DNA from: Bacteroidota bacterium
Lineage (GTDB): Bacteria; Bacteroidota; Bacteroidia; Cytophagales; Cytophagaceae
DNA length: 64,000 nucleotides
Direction: 5' to 3'
Assembly: GCA_023391415.1 (NCBI GenBank)
Contig: JAEWAY010000033.1
Span: 248,001 to 312,000, forward strand
A model generated the notes under the pieces. It was not told the origin of the DNA, made no database searches, and saw nothing but the letters and a program-made list of their open reading frames with translations. Position numbers and translations under genes: made by a program. Shown here piece by piece: positions 26,658 to 36,300 of the stretch (position 1 is the stretch's first letter; every line of letters begins with the position of its first letter).

Positions 26658-29123
26658 TTATTCTGTATAAAATATTCTTTTTACACGTTCCCCGACCCCG
26701 GTCAGTATCTCATACGGAATGGTTCCGATCGCCGAAGCGCAATCCGTAATCGAGGGTTTTTCGCCAAAAACGACGACCGGATCTCCCTCCCTCGCCTTGA
26801 CGCCGGTAAGGTCGATCATGCACATGTCCATACAGACATTGCCTATCACGGGACATAGCGTGTTATTGACCAGCACTTCGCCAACTCCGTTGCCAAACCT
26901 CCGGTCATAGCCGTCCGCGTAGCCGATCGCGATCGTGCCGATTTTTGTCGGCTTATTCACTTCCCCCTTACGGCTATAGCCTACCGTCTCTCCCGGAGCG
27001 ATTACCTTAATCTGGGAAATCGTCGTCTTTAAGGTACTTACCGGCAACAGCGATTGTTGATACGCGCCCGACGCGTCTACACCATACAGGCCGATACCCA
27101 GCCGGGCCATATCCATCTGACGATGGGCGAAGCGAATGATGCCCGCCGAATTAAGGGCGTGGCGAATCACTTTATACCCCAGAGCGGCTTCAATTTTCGA
27201 CGCCATATTGTCAAAAGCGTCGAGCTGGCTTTCCGTAAAGGAATTGAAAGCCGGATCATCGGCCGCGGCCAGATGGGTAAACACCGAGCGAACCTCGATC
27301 CGGTCGCTGTGCCGGCATAACGCGTCGATCAGGCGGGCAAGTTCCGGCTCCTGAAAGCCCAGCCTGTGCATGCCCGTATCCAGCTTGACATGTATCAGCC
27401 ACTTCCGGTCGCCGGGTATATTGATCGCTGAAAGCGCCTGAAGAAGCCTGAAACTATAAATCTCCGGCTCCAGGTTATACTGAAACATCTTATGGAACAC
27501 GTCCAGGGACGGATTCATCACCATGACAGGCATGGAAATACCCTCCTGACGGAGTCGTATGCCTTCGTCGGCGTAGGCCACACCCAGGTAATCCACCTTG
27601 TGAAACTGTAGAAGACTGGCGACTTCCGCGCTTCCCGAGCCATAGGCCAAGGCCTTTACCATCACCATCAGTCTGGTTTCGGGCTTAAGCCGGGAACGAA
27701 AAAAATTGAGGTTGTGACTCAACGCGTCCAGGTTTATTTCCAGCGTCGTCCCATGCAACCTTCCGGTAAGCCATTGCACAATACGTTCGAATTGAAAAAC
27801 CCGGGCTCCCTTGACCAGAATAAGCTCATTGGCGAACCGGGCGATATCCATTTGTTCGAGAAAGGCGTCCGTGGAGGGGAAAAACACGCTGTCGTCTGAA
27901 AACAAATGAGCGTAACGCCCCAACTGCTCGCCAATCCCGACCACACGGCAGATGGACCTGGCGCGGACGATTCCCGCGATCGTCTCGTATAGCTGGTCGG
28001 GCGAAGCGCTGTATTCGAGCATATCCGACAAGACCACCGTCTTCCGTGATTTTCCTTTTTGCTGATCCAGAAAGTCCAGCGCGTTGATCAGGCCCGCGAG
28101 ATCGTTGTTGTACGCGTCGTCGATCAGCAGGCAATTGTTGACGCCTTCCTTCAATTCGAGGCGCATCCTGAGCGGACGCAGATCCCTCACGCCTTCATAA
28201 ATCATTCGCTGATCCATACCCAGGTACAACAAGGTCGCTACGCAAGTCAGGGCGTTTTGCACCGAAGCCGCGTCCCTGAAAGGAATTTCCAGATGAAAGC
28301 GACTTCCCATCCGCTCACAGTCTACCAGGGTAGAGCGCTCTCCCGGCGTTACACGGATTATTTTCAGGTCAGCGCCGGTCCGGCCCCAGGAAAAGGTGTT
28401 TTTTATACCGGCTTCGCGGATTTCTTCGGCCAGTTCGACCTGATCCGAATTGTATATCAGCGTTTCCGAGCGCCTGAACAACTTGAGCTTCTCCCGGATT
28501 TTTTCCCTTGTATCGGTAAAACCTTCATCATGAGCGGAACCGATATTGATCACCACGCCGATTTCCGGACGAATAATTTCCTCCAGTTTTTCCATTTCTC
28601 CTTTTCTGGAGATTCCCGCCTCAAAAATCCCCAACTGATGCTCCTCGCCCATCTGCCAGACGGATAAGGGCACCCCGATCTGGGAGTTAAAGCTTCTTGG
28701 ACTTTTGACTATGTGGAATGTACCGGAAAGAAGAACGGACAGCCATTCCTTTACGATCGTCTTGCCATTACTGCCCGTCACCCCAATCACCGGAAAGGTA
28801 AAACGATTTCTGTGGCAGGCGGCGATTTGCCGCATAGCCCGGACAGCGTCCGGAACAAAGAGGAAATTGGCTTCCGGAAATCGCCCGGAGGAATCCCAGT
28901 CATGGGCTACCACAAATTGCCGGATACCCATAGCGTAAAGCCTGGGAATAAAGTCATGGCCGTCCCGCCGCTCAGTCCTGATGGCGAAAAACAAGGCGTC
29001 GGGACTGGTCATCGCCTTACGGCTGTCATAAAGCAAACGCAGGACCGGCCGGTCCTGAAAAACACGCGCCCGGCTCTCCGGACAAATGGCTGACAACTGC
29101 TCAAACTTTAGCATATCCAACAA
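26658..29123 (-). CDS. Fused UDP-MurNAc-tripeptide:D-Ala-D-Ala ligase and alanine racemase
   Basis: An 821-residue bifunctional enzyme. Residues 1-455 are MurF, which joins D-Ala-D-Ala to the peptidoglycan precursor: P-loop 'GVTGSNGKTIVKEW', 'NIGSAHDEGF' and 'LLIDDAYNNDLAG'. Residues 456-821 are a PLP alanine racemase: 'VMVKALAYGSGS' with the PLP Lys near 487, 'HVKLDTGMHRLGF', and 'GETVGYSRKGEV' with the catalytic Tyr near 715. The fusion couples supply of D-Ala to its use and is known in Bacteroidota. The ligase half keeps its ATP-binding lysine region. It stands alone between feoA and the GH5 gene. The start could be ATG at 29123 or three codons later (MLKFEQL). Confidence 0.94.
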   Translation of the reverse strand: MLDMLKFEQLSAICPESRARVFQDRPVLRLLYDSRKAMTSPDALFFAIRTERRDGHDFIPRLYAMGIRQFVVAHDWDSSGRFPEANFLFVPDAVRAMRQIAACHRNRFTFPVIGVTGSNGKTIVKEWLSVLLSGTFHIVKSPRSFNSQIGVPLSVWQMGEEHQLGIFEAGISRKGEMEKLEEIIRPEIGVVINIGSAHDEGFTDTREKIREKLKLFRRSETLIYNSDQVELAEEIREAGIKNTFSWGRTGADLKIIRVTPGERSTLVDCERMGSRFHLEIPFRDAASVQNALTCVATLLYLGMDQRMIYEGVRDLRPLRMRLELKEGVNNCLLIDDAYNNDLAGLINALDFLDQQKGKSRKTVVLSDMLEYSASPDQLYETIAGIVRARSICRVVGIGEQLGRYAHLFSDDSVFFPSTDAFLEQMDIARFANELILVKGARVFQFERIVQWLTGRLHGTTLEINLDALSHNLNFFRSRLKPETRLMVMVKALAYGSGSAEVASLLQFHKVDYLGVAYADEGIRLRQEGISMPVMVMNPSLDVFHKMFQYNLEPEIYSFRLLQALSAINIPGDRKWLIHVKLDTGMHRLGFQEPELARLIDALCRHSDRIEVRSVFTHLAAADDPAFNSFTESQLDAFDNMASKIEAALGYKVIRHALNSAGIIRFAHRQMDMARLGIGLYGVDASGAYQQSLLPVSTLKTTISQIKVIAPGETVGYSRKGEVNKPTKIGTIAIGYADGYDRRFGNGVGEVLVNNTLCPVIGNVCMDMCMIDLTGVKAREGDPVVVFGEKPSITDCASAIGTIPYEILTGVGERVKRIFYTE

Positions 29124-29459
29124 GAATAGTCTGTATCTGTAAAAATACTCATCGCGATTGATAGATTAAACATTGTTTTTGGAAAGAAAATTTGCCATTC
29201 ACCGGACTTTAACGTCAAAACGTTCCCTCACGACTCATTCGGGGCGATGTCGATTCTTCTTTTATTAAGAGTCCTTTCTTTGCAAATGATTATTTCTTAC
29301 TCATTTAAAAGCGGCGGCCATCTAAGCGACTGAGCTTGTTGTTTTTTTCCTTATTCTTTGTTAAAAGAAGATAAAACCTTAACTTTTCCAATAAAAAAAT
29401 AGACTTTTGCATTTTTTAACTATCTTTAACTTCCTTTTTTTAACTTTATTATACATATA
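29124..29459. other. Divergent intergenic region between murF-alr and the GH5 gene
   Basis: No open frame of interest. The half next to the GH5 gene (29330-29459) is very AT-rich with T-runs; TATCTTTA at 29421-29428 resembles a -7 element but lacks a well-spaced TTTG partner. No repeats or hairpins stood out. Confidence 0.6.
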
Positions 29460-32400
29460 ATGAAAAAAATTTCTCTATTCATTATGAGCCTGTTTCTGGC
29501 GAGCGTGTTTTCATTCGCTCAGAACACACCGCTCTCCATGAACGGAAGACTGAAACTGGTAGGCAACCAGTTGAGCAACGAATGTGGCTCCAAAGTTCAG
29601 CTCCGCGGCATGAGTACCCATGGGGTAATGTTTCACACCAACTGCTATACGCCTTCCTCCGTCAAGGCGCTGGCGGAAGACTGGCAATCGGACCTGCTGC
29701 GTCTGGCCATCTATACGGAATCCAGCGGAGGTACTCCCGGATACATCAACGGCAACCGCGAACAGTGGAACACCTGGATTGACAATATGGTCAATCTGAC
29801 CGAGCAGCATGGCATGTACGTCATCATCGACTGGCATATCCTGTCGGACGGCAATCCGATGACCTACGTCAATGAGGCGAAGGCGTTCTTCAAGCTCATG
29901 TCGGAGCGCTATAAGGACAAGCGCCACGTATTGTACGAGATATGCAACGAGCCTAATGGCGGTACAAGCTGGGGCACGATCAAGTCCTACGCGGAACAGG
30001 TGATTCCGGTCATCCGGGCCAACGATCCCGAAGGAATCATACTAGTAGGCACTCCGGAATGGAGCAGCAAGATATGGGACCCGGCCAACAATCCGCTGAC
30101 CGGCGCCAACGCGCATAACGTCATGTACACTTTTCACTTCTACGCCTCCCACTATGATTACTCCGACCTCCGCTCCGCGCTGGGCAGGATTCCGGTCTTC
30201 GTCTCAGAGTGGGGTTCCGTAGACGCTTCCGGCAACGGAGGCTTTAATCCGGGAAGCGCGGACACCTGGCTGAGCATTCTGGACGGCAACAACGCGGGCG
30301 GCCAGTGGGTGAGTTCGGCCAACTGGGCTTACGTGGATAAAAACGAAAGCGCCTCGGCGCTGGCTCCCGGATCCTGCACGCTGGAACAATGGAATGAACG
30401 GACTCAAGCCGGAAATTACATATACAACTATGTCAGCAAAGCGGACAATTTCACTCAGTGCAACTCCGCCGCGGACGACGATGGCGACGGAGTGTCCAAT
30501 GGAAGGGATCTTTGCCCCAACACGCCAGCCGGCACGTATGTAGACAGCAGGGGCTGTCCGGCTCTGCAAGGCGACGCGGACAACGACGGTATCATCGACG
30601 CGAACGACAAATGTCCCAATACGCCGGAAGGCACCTCCGTCAACATGAACGGCTGTCCTATTCTGGATGATTTTGTCAGCAACGTTTGCAACGGCTTCAA
30701 CAATTACCAGGGGTACGCCCGCACGGATTTCTCGGAAGACTCGCTGGCCAATGTCAATTACTGGAATCGCCCCGGCGACAACAATCCGGTGTACTCGGCC
30801 GGTACGCAAAACGGCGAACTGGTCATTCAGGTTACCAACGCGGATCCGGACTACGCCACAATGGGATTTTCCTTTGGGGAAGTATATACGTTTAACGGAA
30901 CCAAGTACGATACGACCTTGCTTCCTCTGGACATCTCCAGACATCCCGTAGTCGAATTCAAGACATGGTTTTCCGGTTCCGGATACGGTTCCACGACCGT
31001 TTTACTGGACATCCAACTGGAAGACGTGAACGGCAATGTGGTCAACGCCAACAATGGCGTAGTAACGCGTAAAACGCTTTCACTGAACAAGTGGGAAAAC
31101 GTGATCGCCGATTTTAGCGCGGGATCAAAAGAGTCCCATGATCTGTCGGAATGTCAAGCTAAGGGATTCTCAACAAGGCCTTGCTACATCATCGGAGACT
31201 TTGACTTTACCAAAGTCAATAAAATAAAAATGAACGTGAATCCCGGAGCGGGAGAAACCTGGTCTCGCCCGGCCTTTACCGGCACCTGGAAGATGGACGA
31301 CTTTAGCGTAGGCTATGACGAAAGCTCCTCGGTAAGCTGTACGGCGATACGGGACGACGACGGAGACGGCGTAAAAGAGGAAGAAGACCGCTGCCCCAAT
31401 ACTCCTAAAGGATTCCCGGTCAATGAGCATGGATGCGCTACTTTCCAACTGGACGACGATGGCGACGGTGTCGCGAACCCGGACGACCTCTGCCCCAATA
31501 CGCCCAAAGGCGCGGTAGTCAATAACCGCGGATGCGCGGCCAACGAAGGCGATGACGATGGGGACGGTGTCATGAACGTCGAGGATCGCTGTCCGGACAC
31601 TCCGGAAGGAGCGGCGGTCGACGCGCATGGATGCTCCGCGGATCAGCTCAACGCGGACGACGACAACGACGGAGTGCTCAACGGCGACGACCTGTGCCCG
31701 GGCACGCCTGAAGGCGAGGATGTGGACAACAACGGTTGCGCGTACTCGCAACTGGACGATGACAACGACGGAGTAGCCAACGGAGAAGATGGCTGCCCCA
31801 ATGATCCGACCAAAACCAAACCGGGCAACTGTGGCTGCGGCGTAGCCGAATCGGATTGTACCATAGACTGCGCGGGCGATATAGATGGTCAGGCTTACCG
31901 AGACAACTGCGACGAATGCGTTGGCGGCACTACCGGCAAAACGGCCTGTATCGGACAGCCATTCGGCGGTACTCCCATTACGATTCCGGGCATTGTCCAG
32001 GCTGAAGCCTTCGACCTTGGCGGAGAGGGTATAGCCTATCATGACACGGACCCCGAAAACAGAACCTTCGAGTTCCGGCCAAATGAAGGCGTCGATATCG
32101 AAAAAGCGGGCAATAGCGACAACAACTACAATATCAGCTATACGGCCACAGGCGAATGGCTGAATTATAGCGTACGGGTAGAGCAAAGCGGCACGTATAA
32201 AGTCCGGTTCCAGATAGCGTCCGCGGAAGGTAAAGGAGGATGGCAGCTATCGCTGAACAGCCAGCTTCTCGAAGGTACCAGACTCAACGCGGTAAATACC
32301 GGCGGATGGCAGGCCTATACCCTGGTCTTCGCGGAGCAAACCGTCTATCTGCCCAAAGGCGACCATGTATTGAGACTTACCATCAACGAAGGCGACTTCA

Positions 32401-32690
32401 ACCTGGACTACTTCGAGTTTGAACTGGACAAGATCACGGGTATAAACTCCGGAATGAACAGCAGGGTATCCGTGTATCCGATACCGGCCAGCGGTAGTCT
32501 TACCGTGATTCAGGAAGAGTACAACTACGACAAGGCCGTAATCATGGATCTGACCGGCAAGATGATCAAGTCCAAGACATTATCGTCGGCCAATGAGCAA
32601 CTGTCTGTAGAAGACCTTGAGTCGGGGGTATATCTGTTGCAGCTTCATGGCGACAGGCACTCCGAGCTATTGCGGATTATGATTAGGTAA
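29460..32690 (+). CDS. Secreted GH5 endoglucanase with thrombospondin type 3 repeats, CBM6 and T9SS sorting domain
   Basis: A 1076-residue secreted enzyme. The signal peptide is MKKISLFIMSLFLASVFSFA. The GH5 barrel covers about residues 25-325, with acid/base Glu164 in 'YEICNEPNGG' and nucleophile Glu250 in 'VFVSEWGSVD'; the DWHILSDGNP loop fits subfamily 2 cellulases. Two TSP3-like Ca2+-binding repeats (about 335-402) lead to a CBM-like beta-sandwich (424-620) and a second TSP3 block (629-783). A Cys-rich linker, a CBM6 ('IVQAEAFDLGGEGIAYHDTD', about 838-988) and a T9SS sorting domain ('VSVYPIPASGSLTVIQ', from 998) complete it. It probably cuts internal beta-1,4-glucan bonds at or outside the cell surface. 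Confidence 0.93.
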   Translation: MKKISLFIMSLFLASVFSFAQNTPLSMNGRLKLVGNQLSNECGSKVQLRGMSTHGVMFHTNCYTPSSVKALAEDWQSDLLRLAIYTESSGGTPGYINGNREQWNTWIDNMVNLTEQHGMYVIIDWHILSDGNPMTYVNEAKAFFKLMSERYKDKRHVLYEICNEPNGGTSWGTIKSYAEQVIPVIRANDPEGIILVGTPEWSSKIWDPANNPLTGANAHNVMYTFHFYASHYDYSDLRSALGRIPVFVSEWGSVDASGNGGFNPGSADTWLSILDGNNAGGQWVSSANWAYVDKNESASALAPGSCTLEQWNERTQAGNYIYNYVSKADNFTQCNSAADDDGDGVSNGRDLCPNTPAGTYVDSRGCPALQGDADNDGIIDANDKCPNTPEGTSVNMNGCPILDDFVSNVCNGFNNYQGYARTDFSEDSLANVNYWNRPGDNNPVYSAGTQNGELVIQVTNADPDYATMGFSFGEVYTFNGTKYDTTLLPLDISRHPVVEFKTWFSGSGYGSTTVLLDIQLEDVNGNVVNANNGVVTRKTLSLNKWENVIADFSAGSKESHDLSECQAKGFSTRPCYIIGDFDFTKVNKIKMNVNPGAGETWSRPAFTGTWKMDDFSVGYDESSSVSCTAIRDDDGDGVKEEEDRCPNTPKGFPVNEHGCATFQLDDDGDGVANPDDLCPNTPKGAVVNNRGCAANEGDDDGDGVMNVEDRCPDTPEGAAVDAHGCSADQLNADDDNDGVLNGDDLCPGTPEGEDVDNNGCAYSQLDDDNDGVANGEDGCPNDPTKTKPGNCGCGVAESDCTIDCAGDIDGQAYRDNCDECVGGTTGKTACIGQPFGGTPITIPGIVQAEAFDLGGEGIAYHDTDPENRTFEFRPNEGVDIEKAGNSDNNYNISYTATGEWLNYSVRVEQSGTYKVRFQIASAEGKGGWQLSLNSQLLEGTRLNAVNTGGWQAYTLVFAEQTVYLPKGDHVLRLTINEGDFNLDYFEFELDKITGINSGMNSRVSVYPIPASGSLTVIQEEYNYDKAVIMDLTGKMIKSKTLSSANEQLSVEDLESGVYLLQLHGDRHSELLRIMIR
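30464..31850 (+). repeat. Thrombospondin type 3-like repeats in the GH5 gene
   Basis: Seven copies of a 30-35 residue unit, DDDGDGV...D.CP.TP.G..V...GC, in two blocks at 30464-30665 and 31345-31840, split by a CBM-like domain. The Asp clusters are predicted Ca2+ sites that make the linker rigid. Because of the repeated GAC/GAT codons the opposite strand shows long false open frames. Confidence 0.9.
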
Positions 32691-32711
32691 GGCTTAGAGT
32701 TCTTATACCAT

Positions 32712-32748
32712 AAAAAAGGCGGCTTGAATATTCAAGCCGCCTTTTTTT
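32712..32748 (+). terminator. Intrinsic terminator after the GH5 gene
   Basis: AAGGCGGCTTGAAT / ATTCAAGCCGCCTT (perfect arms, 32718-32745) followed by TTTTTAT, about 25 nt after the GH5 stop. Confidence 0.93.
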
Positions 32749-32781
32749 ATGATTGGAATTATTTAGTTTTGAATGTAGCTA

Positions 32782-33074
32782 GTTAGGGGAAGATTACAGC
32801 AGGACGAGCTGGCCAAAGAGATTGATTCCTGGGCAAGTACGAACGGGGCGATAATTCGCCCTCTATCGAGGTGATTGTTAAGCTGGCAAAGGCCTTTGAC
32901 GTTTCAGTGGATTACCTCCTGGGCGAAGGTCTGAATGCTGCCTATGATAAAGAGATGGTTAAACGGCTGGATGAACTGGAAAGCTTGCCTGCCGATGAAA
33001 AGCAGCGCATCTTTCACTACATGGACTTAATCATCAGGGACTACAAAACAAAAAAAACATATAACTCTAAATGA
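32782..33074 (+). pseudogene. XRE-family helix-turn-helix regulator, truncated and frameshifted
   Basis: There is no start codon: the homologous stretch begins right after an in-frame TAG with 'VRGRLQQDELAKEI', the first half of a helix-turn-helix domain. Near 32835 the frame breaks; one base is missing. It then goes on in another frame as 'YERGDNSPSIEVIVKLAK', 'AFDVSVDYLLGEG', and a C-terminal helix ending KTKKTYNSK at a TGA at 33074. The part after the break is intact and has a possible GTG start at 32871, but that would lack half the DNA-binding domain. It lies between the GH5 terminator and the toxin-immunity locus and is probably a decayed accessory gene. Confidence 0.75.
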
Positions 33075-33102
33075 AAAAAGCCCGGACTTGCCGGGCTTTT
33101 GC
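33075..33102. terminator. Bidirectional terminator between the XRE remnant and the immunity gene
   Basis: AAAAGCCCGG / CCGGGCTTTT with loop ACTTG (33076-33100). A-run on one side and T-run on the other mean it can end transcripts from both directions, closing the six-gene RHS unit on the minus strand. Confidence 0.88.
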
Positions 33103-33104
33103 TT

Positions 33105-33350
33105 TTATTCTTCATCTCTAATTTTCTGTCTTGCCTTAGAAAGAATTTCTTGGTAATTATTATCAAAAGTAGCCGAAACAACCTTTTCTAATTCAGCTTC
33201 CATATCCCATAAAACTCTTTGTTCTGCTTGGTCTTGAAACAAAGTAGGACGTTCTTCCTCATTAAAGTTGCGCAGCCACTCAAGCAATACAAGTGCTTCT
33301 TCTTCACTAAAGGTTATCGCAATATTCTTATTTTCATTATTTGCTTTCAT
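33105..33350 (-). CDS. Predicted immunity protein for the RHS C-terminal toxin
   Basis: From ATG at 33350 (MKANNENKNIAITF) this encodes 81 residues with 19 Asp/Glu and 10 Lys/Arg, so it is strongly acidic (net about -9). It looks mostly helical. It starts 1 nt after the RHS gene stop (TAG-T-ATG) and is preceded by GGAGGG at a good distance, an unusually clear Shine-Dalgarno for a Bacteroidota gene. Small size, position and charge opposite to the basic toxin domain are what is expected of an immunity protein; colicin D immunity protein is of similar size and also acidic. I do not recognise its family by sequence. A longer frame reaching 33410 overlaps the toxin gene and is not used. Confidence 0.7.
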   Translation of the reverse strand: MKANNENKNIAITFSEEEALVLLEWLRNFNEEERPTLFQDQAEQRVLWDMEAELEKVVSATFDNNYQEILSKARQKIRDEE

Positions 33351-33351
33351 A

Positions 33352-36300
33352 CTATAACCCTCCGTGTTTAAGAACATTTTGTAACTGTGCAGGGTTGAGC
33401 TTCCAACCACTTATAAGTTGCCCTGATGGACTTGATATTACATTCAACCCTGTATTCGGATTTACATAGTGTATTACGGATTGACCCCTGTATGTTCCCT
33501 GAATGGTTTGAACACCTGCGGAATTAATATGTTGATTTATGGCTGAACTGAATTTGCCTGCATTTGCTTTACTATAATTACCCACTACACCAAAGTCGCC
33601 TGCGTGTTTAAACTTAGCCTGTAACTGTCTTGAAGTGTTTAACAAAACGTTACTACTCGACCTAGCGGCTCTCCCTATTATCCCAAATGGCAATGCCGCG
33701 CCTGCTAAATTAACAGTAGAGGAAAAGACTGTCTGGGGTTCTCCATAGATATTTTCGCCTGTCATGAATCCCATTACTCCATTCGATGCCGCCACCAGAG
33801 GATTCAGATCATTACCCGCCTTTACCCAGTTAAACATCCTTCCTTCCAGACGGCCGCTTACCATTCCTACCTGTTGCAGGAAGCTATATTCACTAAAGGT
33901 TGAGCCGAAAGCCCCGTCAAACAGCCCTATCTTCCCCTTTAGAACTACCTCATCTCCAAAAACAAACCAATCACTATCCGCATTATCAAACTCACTATAG
34001 CCATCAGGACACGCGATTTGATTACCACTTCCATCAAAACACCAGCCTCCATCAGGATCCACCCCGCTCACCGGATTATTGCCCATTGCAATATACGCCG
34101 AATAAAACTGCCTGTATGGATCGGGTCCCATCCAGCGCCCTATAACGGGGTCATACATACGAAGCTCAAAGGCAGTATAGCCTGTCTCTTCATCCTTTTC
34201 GGCAAACTGGCCCTGATAGAGATACCGGTTATTGTCCTGCTGGTTTCTGCCCGGTAGAATCTCCCCAAATGGATAATAATCCATCCAGGTATGTATCTGG
34301 GCCCTGCCATTGACCTTTTCTCTGCCTATGGTAGCCCGTACATTGCCCAGGTGATCACTCAATTCATAGGAATAGGAATATACACTGCTGTTTCTGTAGC
34401 AGACTCCAATCCGCCCCGAACCATATACAGGTATCTCTGCCTGATTCAGAACCGGACTACCCGGTTCCTGCTTATAGACGCTCAACGGATTACCCGCATT
34501 ATCCCTGATATACCAGGTAATCTGCGCCGAATTTCCATTGGCATCATAGGATACTTTTTTCAGACGCTTACCGGCCTGATCATAGCCAAAAACAACATCA
34601 TATGTGTTGCTTATATTCTTTACATTTTTTACCAGGCCACCGGGAGTATATTCAAAAATCTGTTTGGCAGTACCTCCGTTGTATGTTTTTTCCGTTATCT
34701 GTCCGATAGTATTATAGGCATACTGCGCATAGCCATTTACACTGTAGAGTCTATTGCCCAAGCCTCCCGGACAGCTATTATCAGGACAATAATCATATTG
34801 GCCGACGAAATCATGAAGGGCGGCGCCCCCGACCCCATTCCTTCTGATTCCCAGAATATTTCCGTTAGGGTCATAGCTCAGCGATGATACCTTGTATGCA
34901 TTATCAGGTGCCGGCAGCAATGTATATCCGCTATAATCGGGCGCCCCATATACCGCTGAGGCAAGGCGATTCTGATTATCATAGGTATAACCATAAGCCG
35001 CCTGCCCCTGATCCTGATGGTTCCATACCATACCTTTAATGGTTCCATTATACAGGTCCGCATTGGCATAACTCAGGCTGGACATGCCTGAGCCACCTTT
35101 CTGATAGTCACCACTATAGTAATCCAGGCTGAACGCGAATACATCCGGACTAAAACCGCCTTTCAGATCAGTCAGATCCCTGGGGTTATTGACAGCTTTT
35201 AACCGCCCCTCCGCCGTGTAATAGTAGTCAAGCCCCTGAAGACTATTGTCTGCCAGCTCTACCCTTTTCAGGGGACCATGCAGATAATAATAATAAGTAG
35301 CCTGCAGATCCAATGAAGACAGATTCTGTATCTCCGCCTGGTTATTGTATATGGGTCTGGTAATACCGGAATAAACTTTTTTTAAACGCCCGTCAGCGTC
35401 ATATTCGTAATAATGATAATAGGCGTCCGGATTTCCTGCCTGATACGCTACTTCTTTTACCAATCCCATACTATTGTAGCGGTACAGGATATCAAAATAC
35501 GCGTCCAGCTCATCAATATATTGGGTGGTTTGGACCATACGCCCTCTCTCATCATAATTGTACCAGAGTGTACTCACTCCTTCTTTTCTGATACAACTGA
35601 TCTTTCCCCGGACAAAATGTTGCTCAAATGGCGCACTCAGACCGTTATTAGTTCCATCGTAACATACCCGGATCACCTCAGATCTGAACCCTCCCTGCAA
35701 GCCTCCATCAGGCCCCGGATCTTCTAGTATCGCTTTAGAAATACCTGCAAAAGAAATTCCATCATTCCCCGTAGAATATTCTCCTGCTTCCACTACCCGG
35801 GCCTGTTTATCATACGTGATGTAATTATACCTTTCAGGCTCTGCCAGTCTTTGTTCTTCATTCTGGGAGAATCTCCGGCTTCCATCCTTCCGATATTTAT
35901 GCTCTGTTCTTCCCTGGTCATATTCTTCTGTTGCCAAAAGCCATCCCAAGGCATTGTATTCATATATTGTTTTATCAATTTCACCATAATTGACCCCGTT
36001 AAAAGTGCTTACACCATTGGGGCTAATGGTTACTACAAGCCGGTTGGCATAGTCATAGAAGCTGTAGCTTGTTACCCTGGGCTGGTCATTGACTGTATGG
36101 ATAAGGGTATTACCATCTTTATCACTTAGTGACCAGGACTCAATACCATGCTCATCCACATATTTTTGCCTGTAATACGCATTTGCCGGCACAGAGGGAG
36201 CTGGTTCGTTGGGGAAAACATGAAGGCGCAACGCATTGTATGCCAACACCTCTACATCATTTGCAGGAACCGCCTCCAGCATGTTTTCGCCCACATGCTG

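Noticed and set aside
30464..31850. CRISPR-like spacing of repeated DNA
   Set aside because: The repeats are in-frame TSP3 codons with variable sequence, not identical direct repeats with unique spacers.
31170..32186. A 338-codon minus-strand open frame over the GH5 gene
   Set aside because: It is antisense to the TSP3 and CBM6 region; Asp-rich repeats on the plus strand give long Val/Ile/Arg-rich frames on the other. No start context or known motif.
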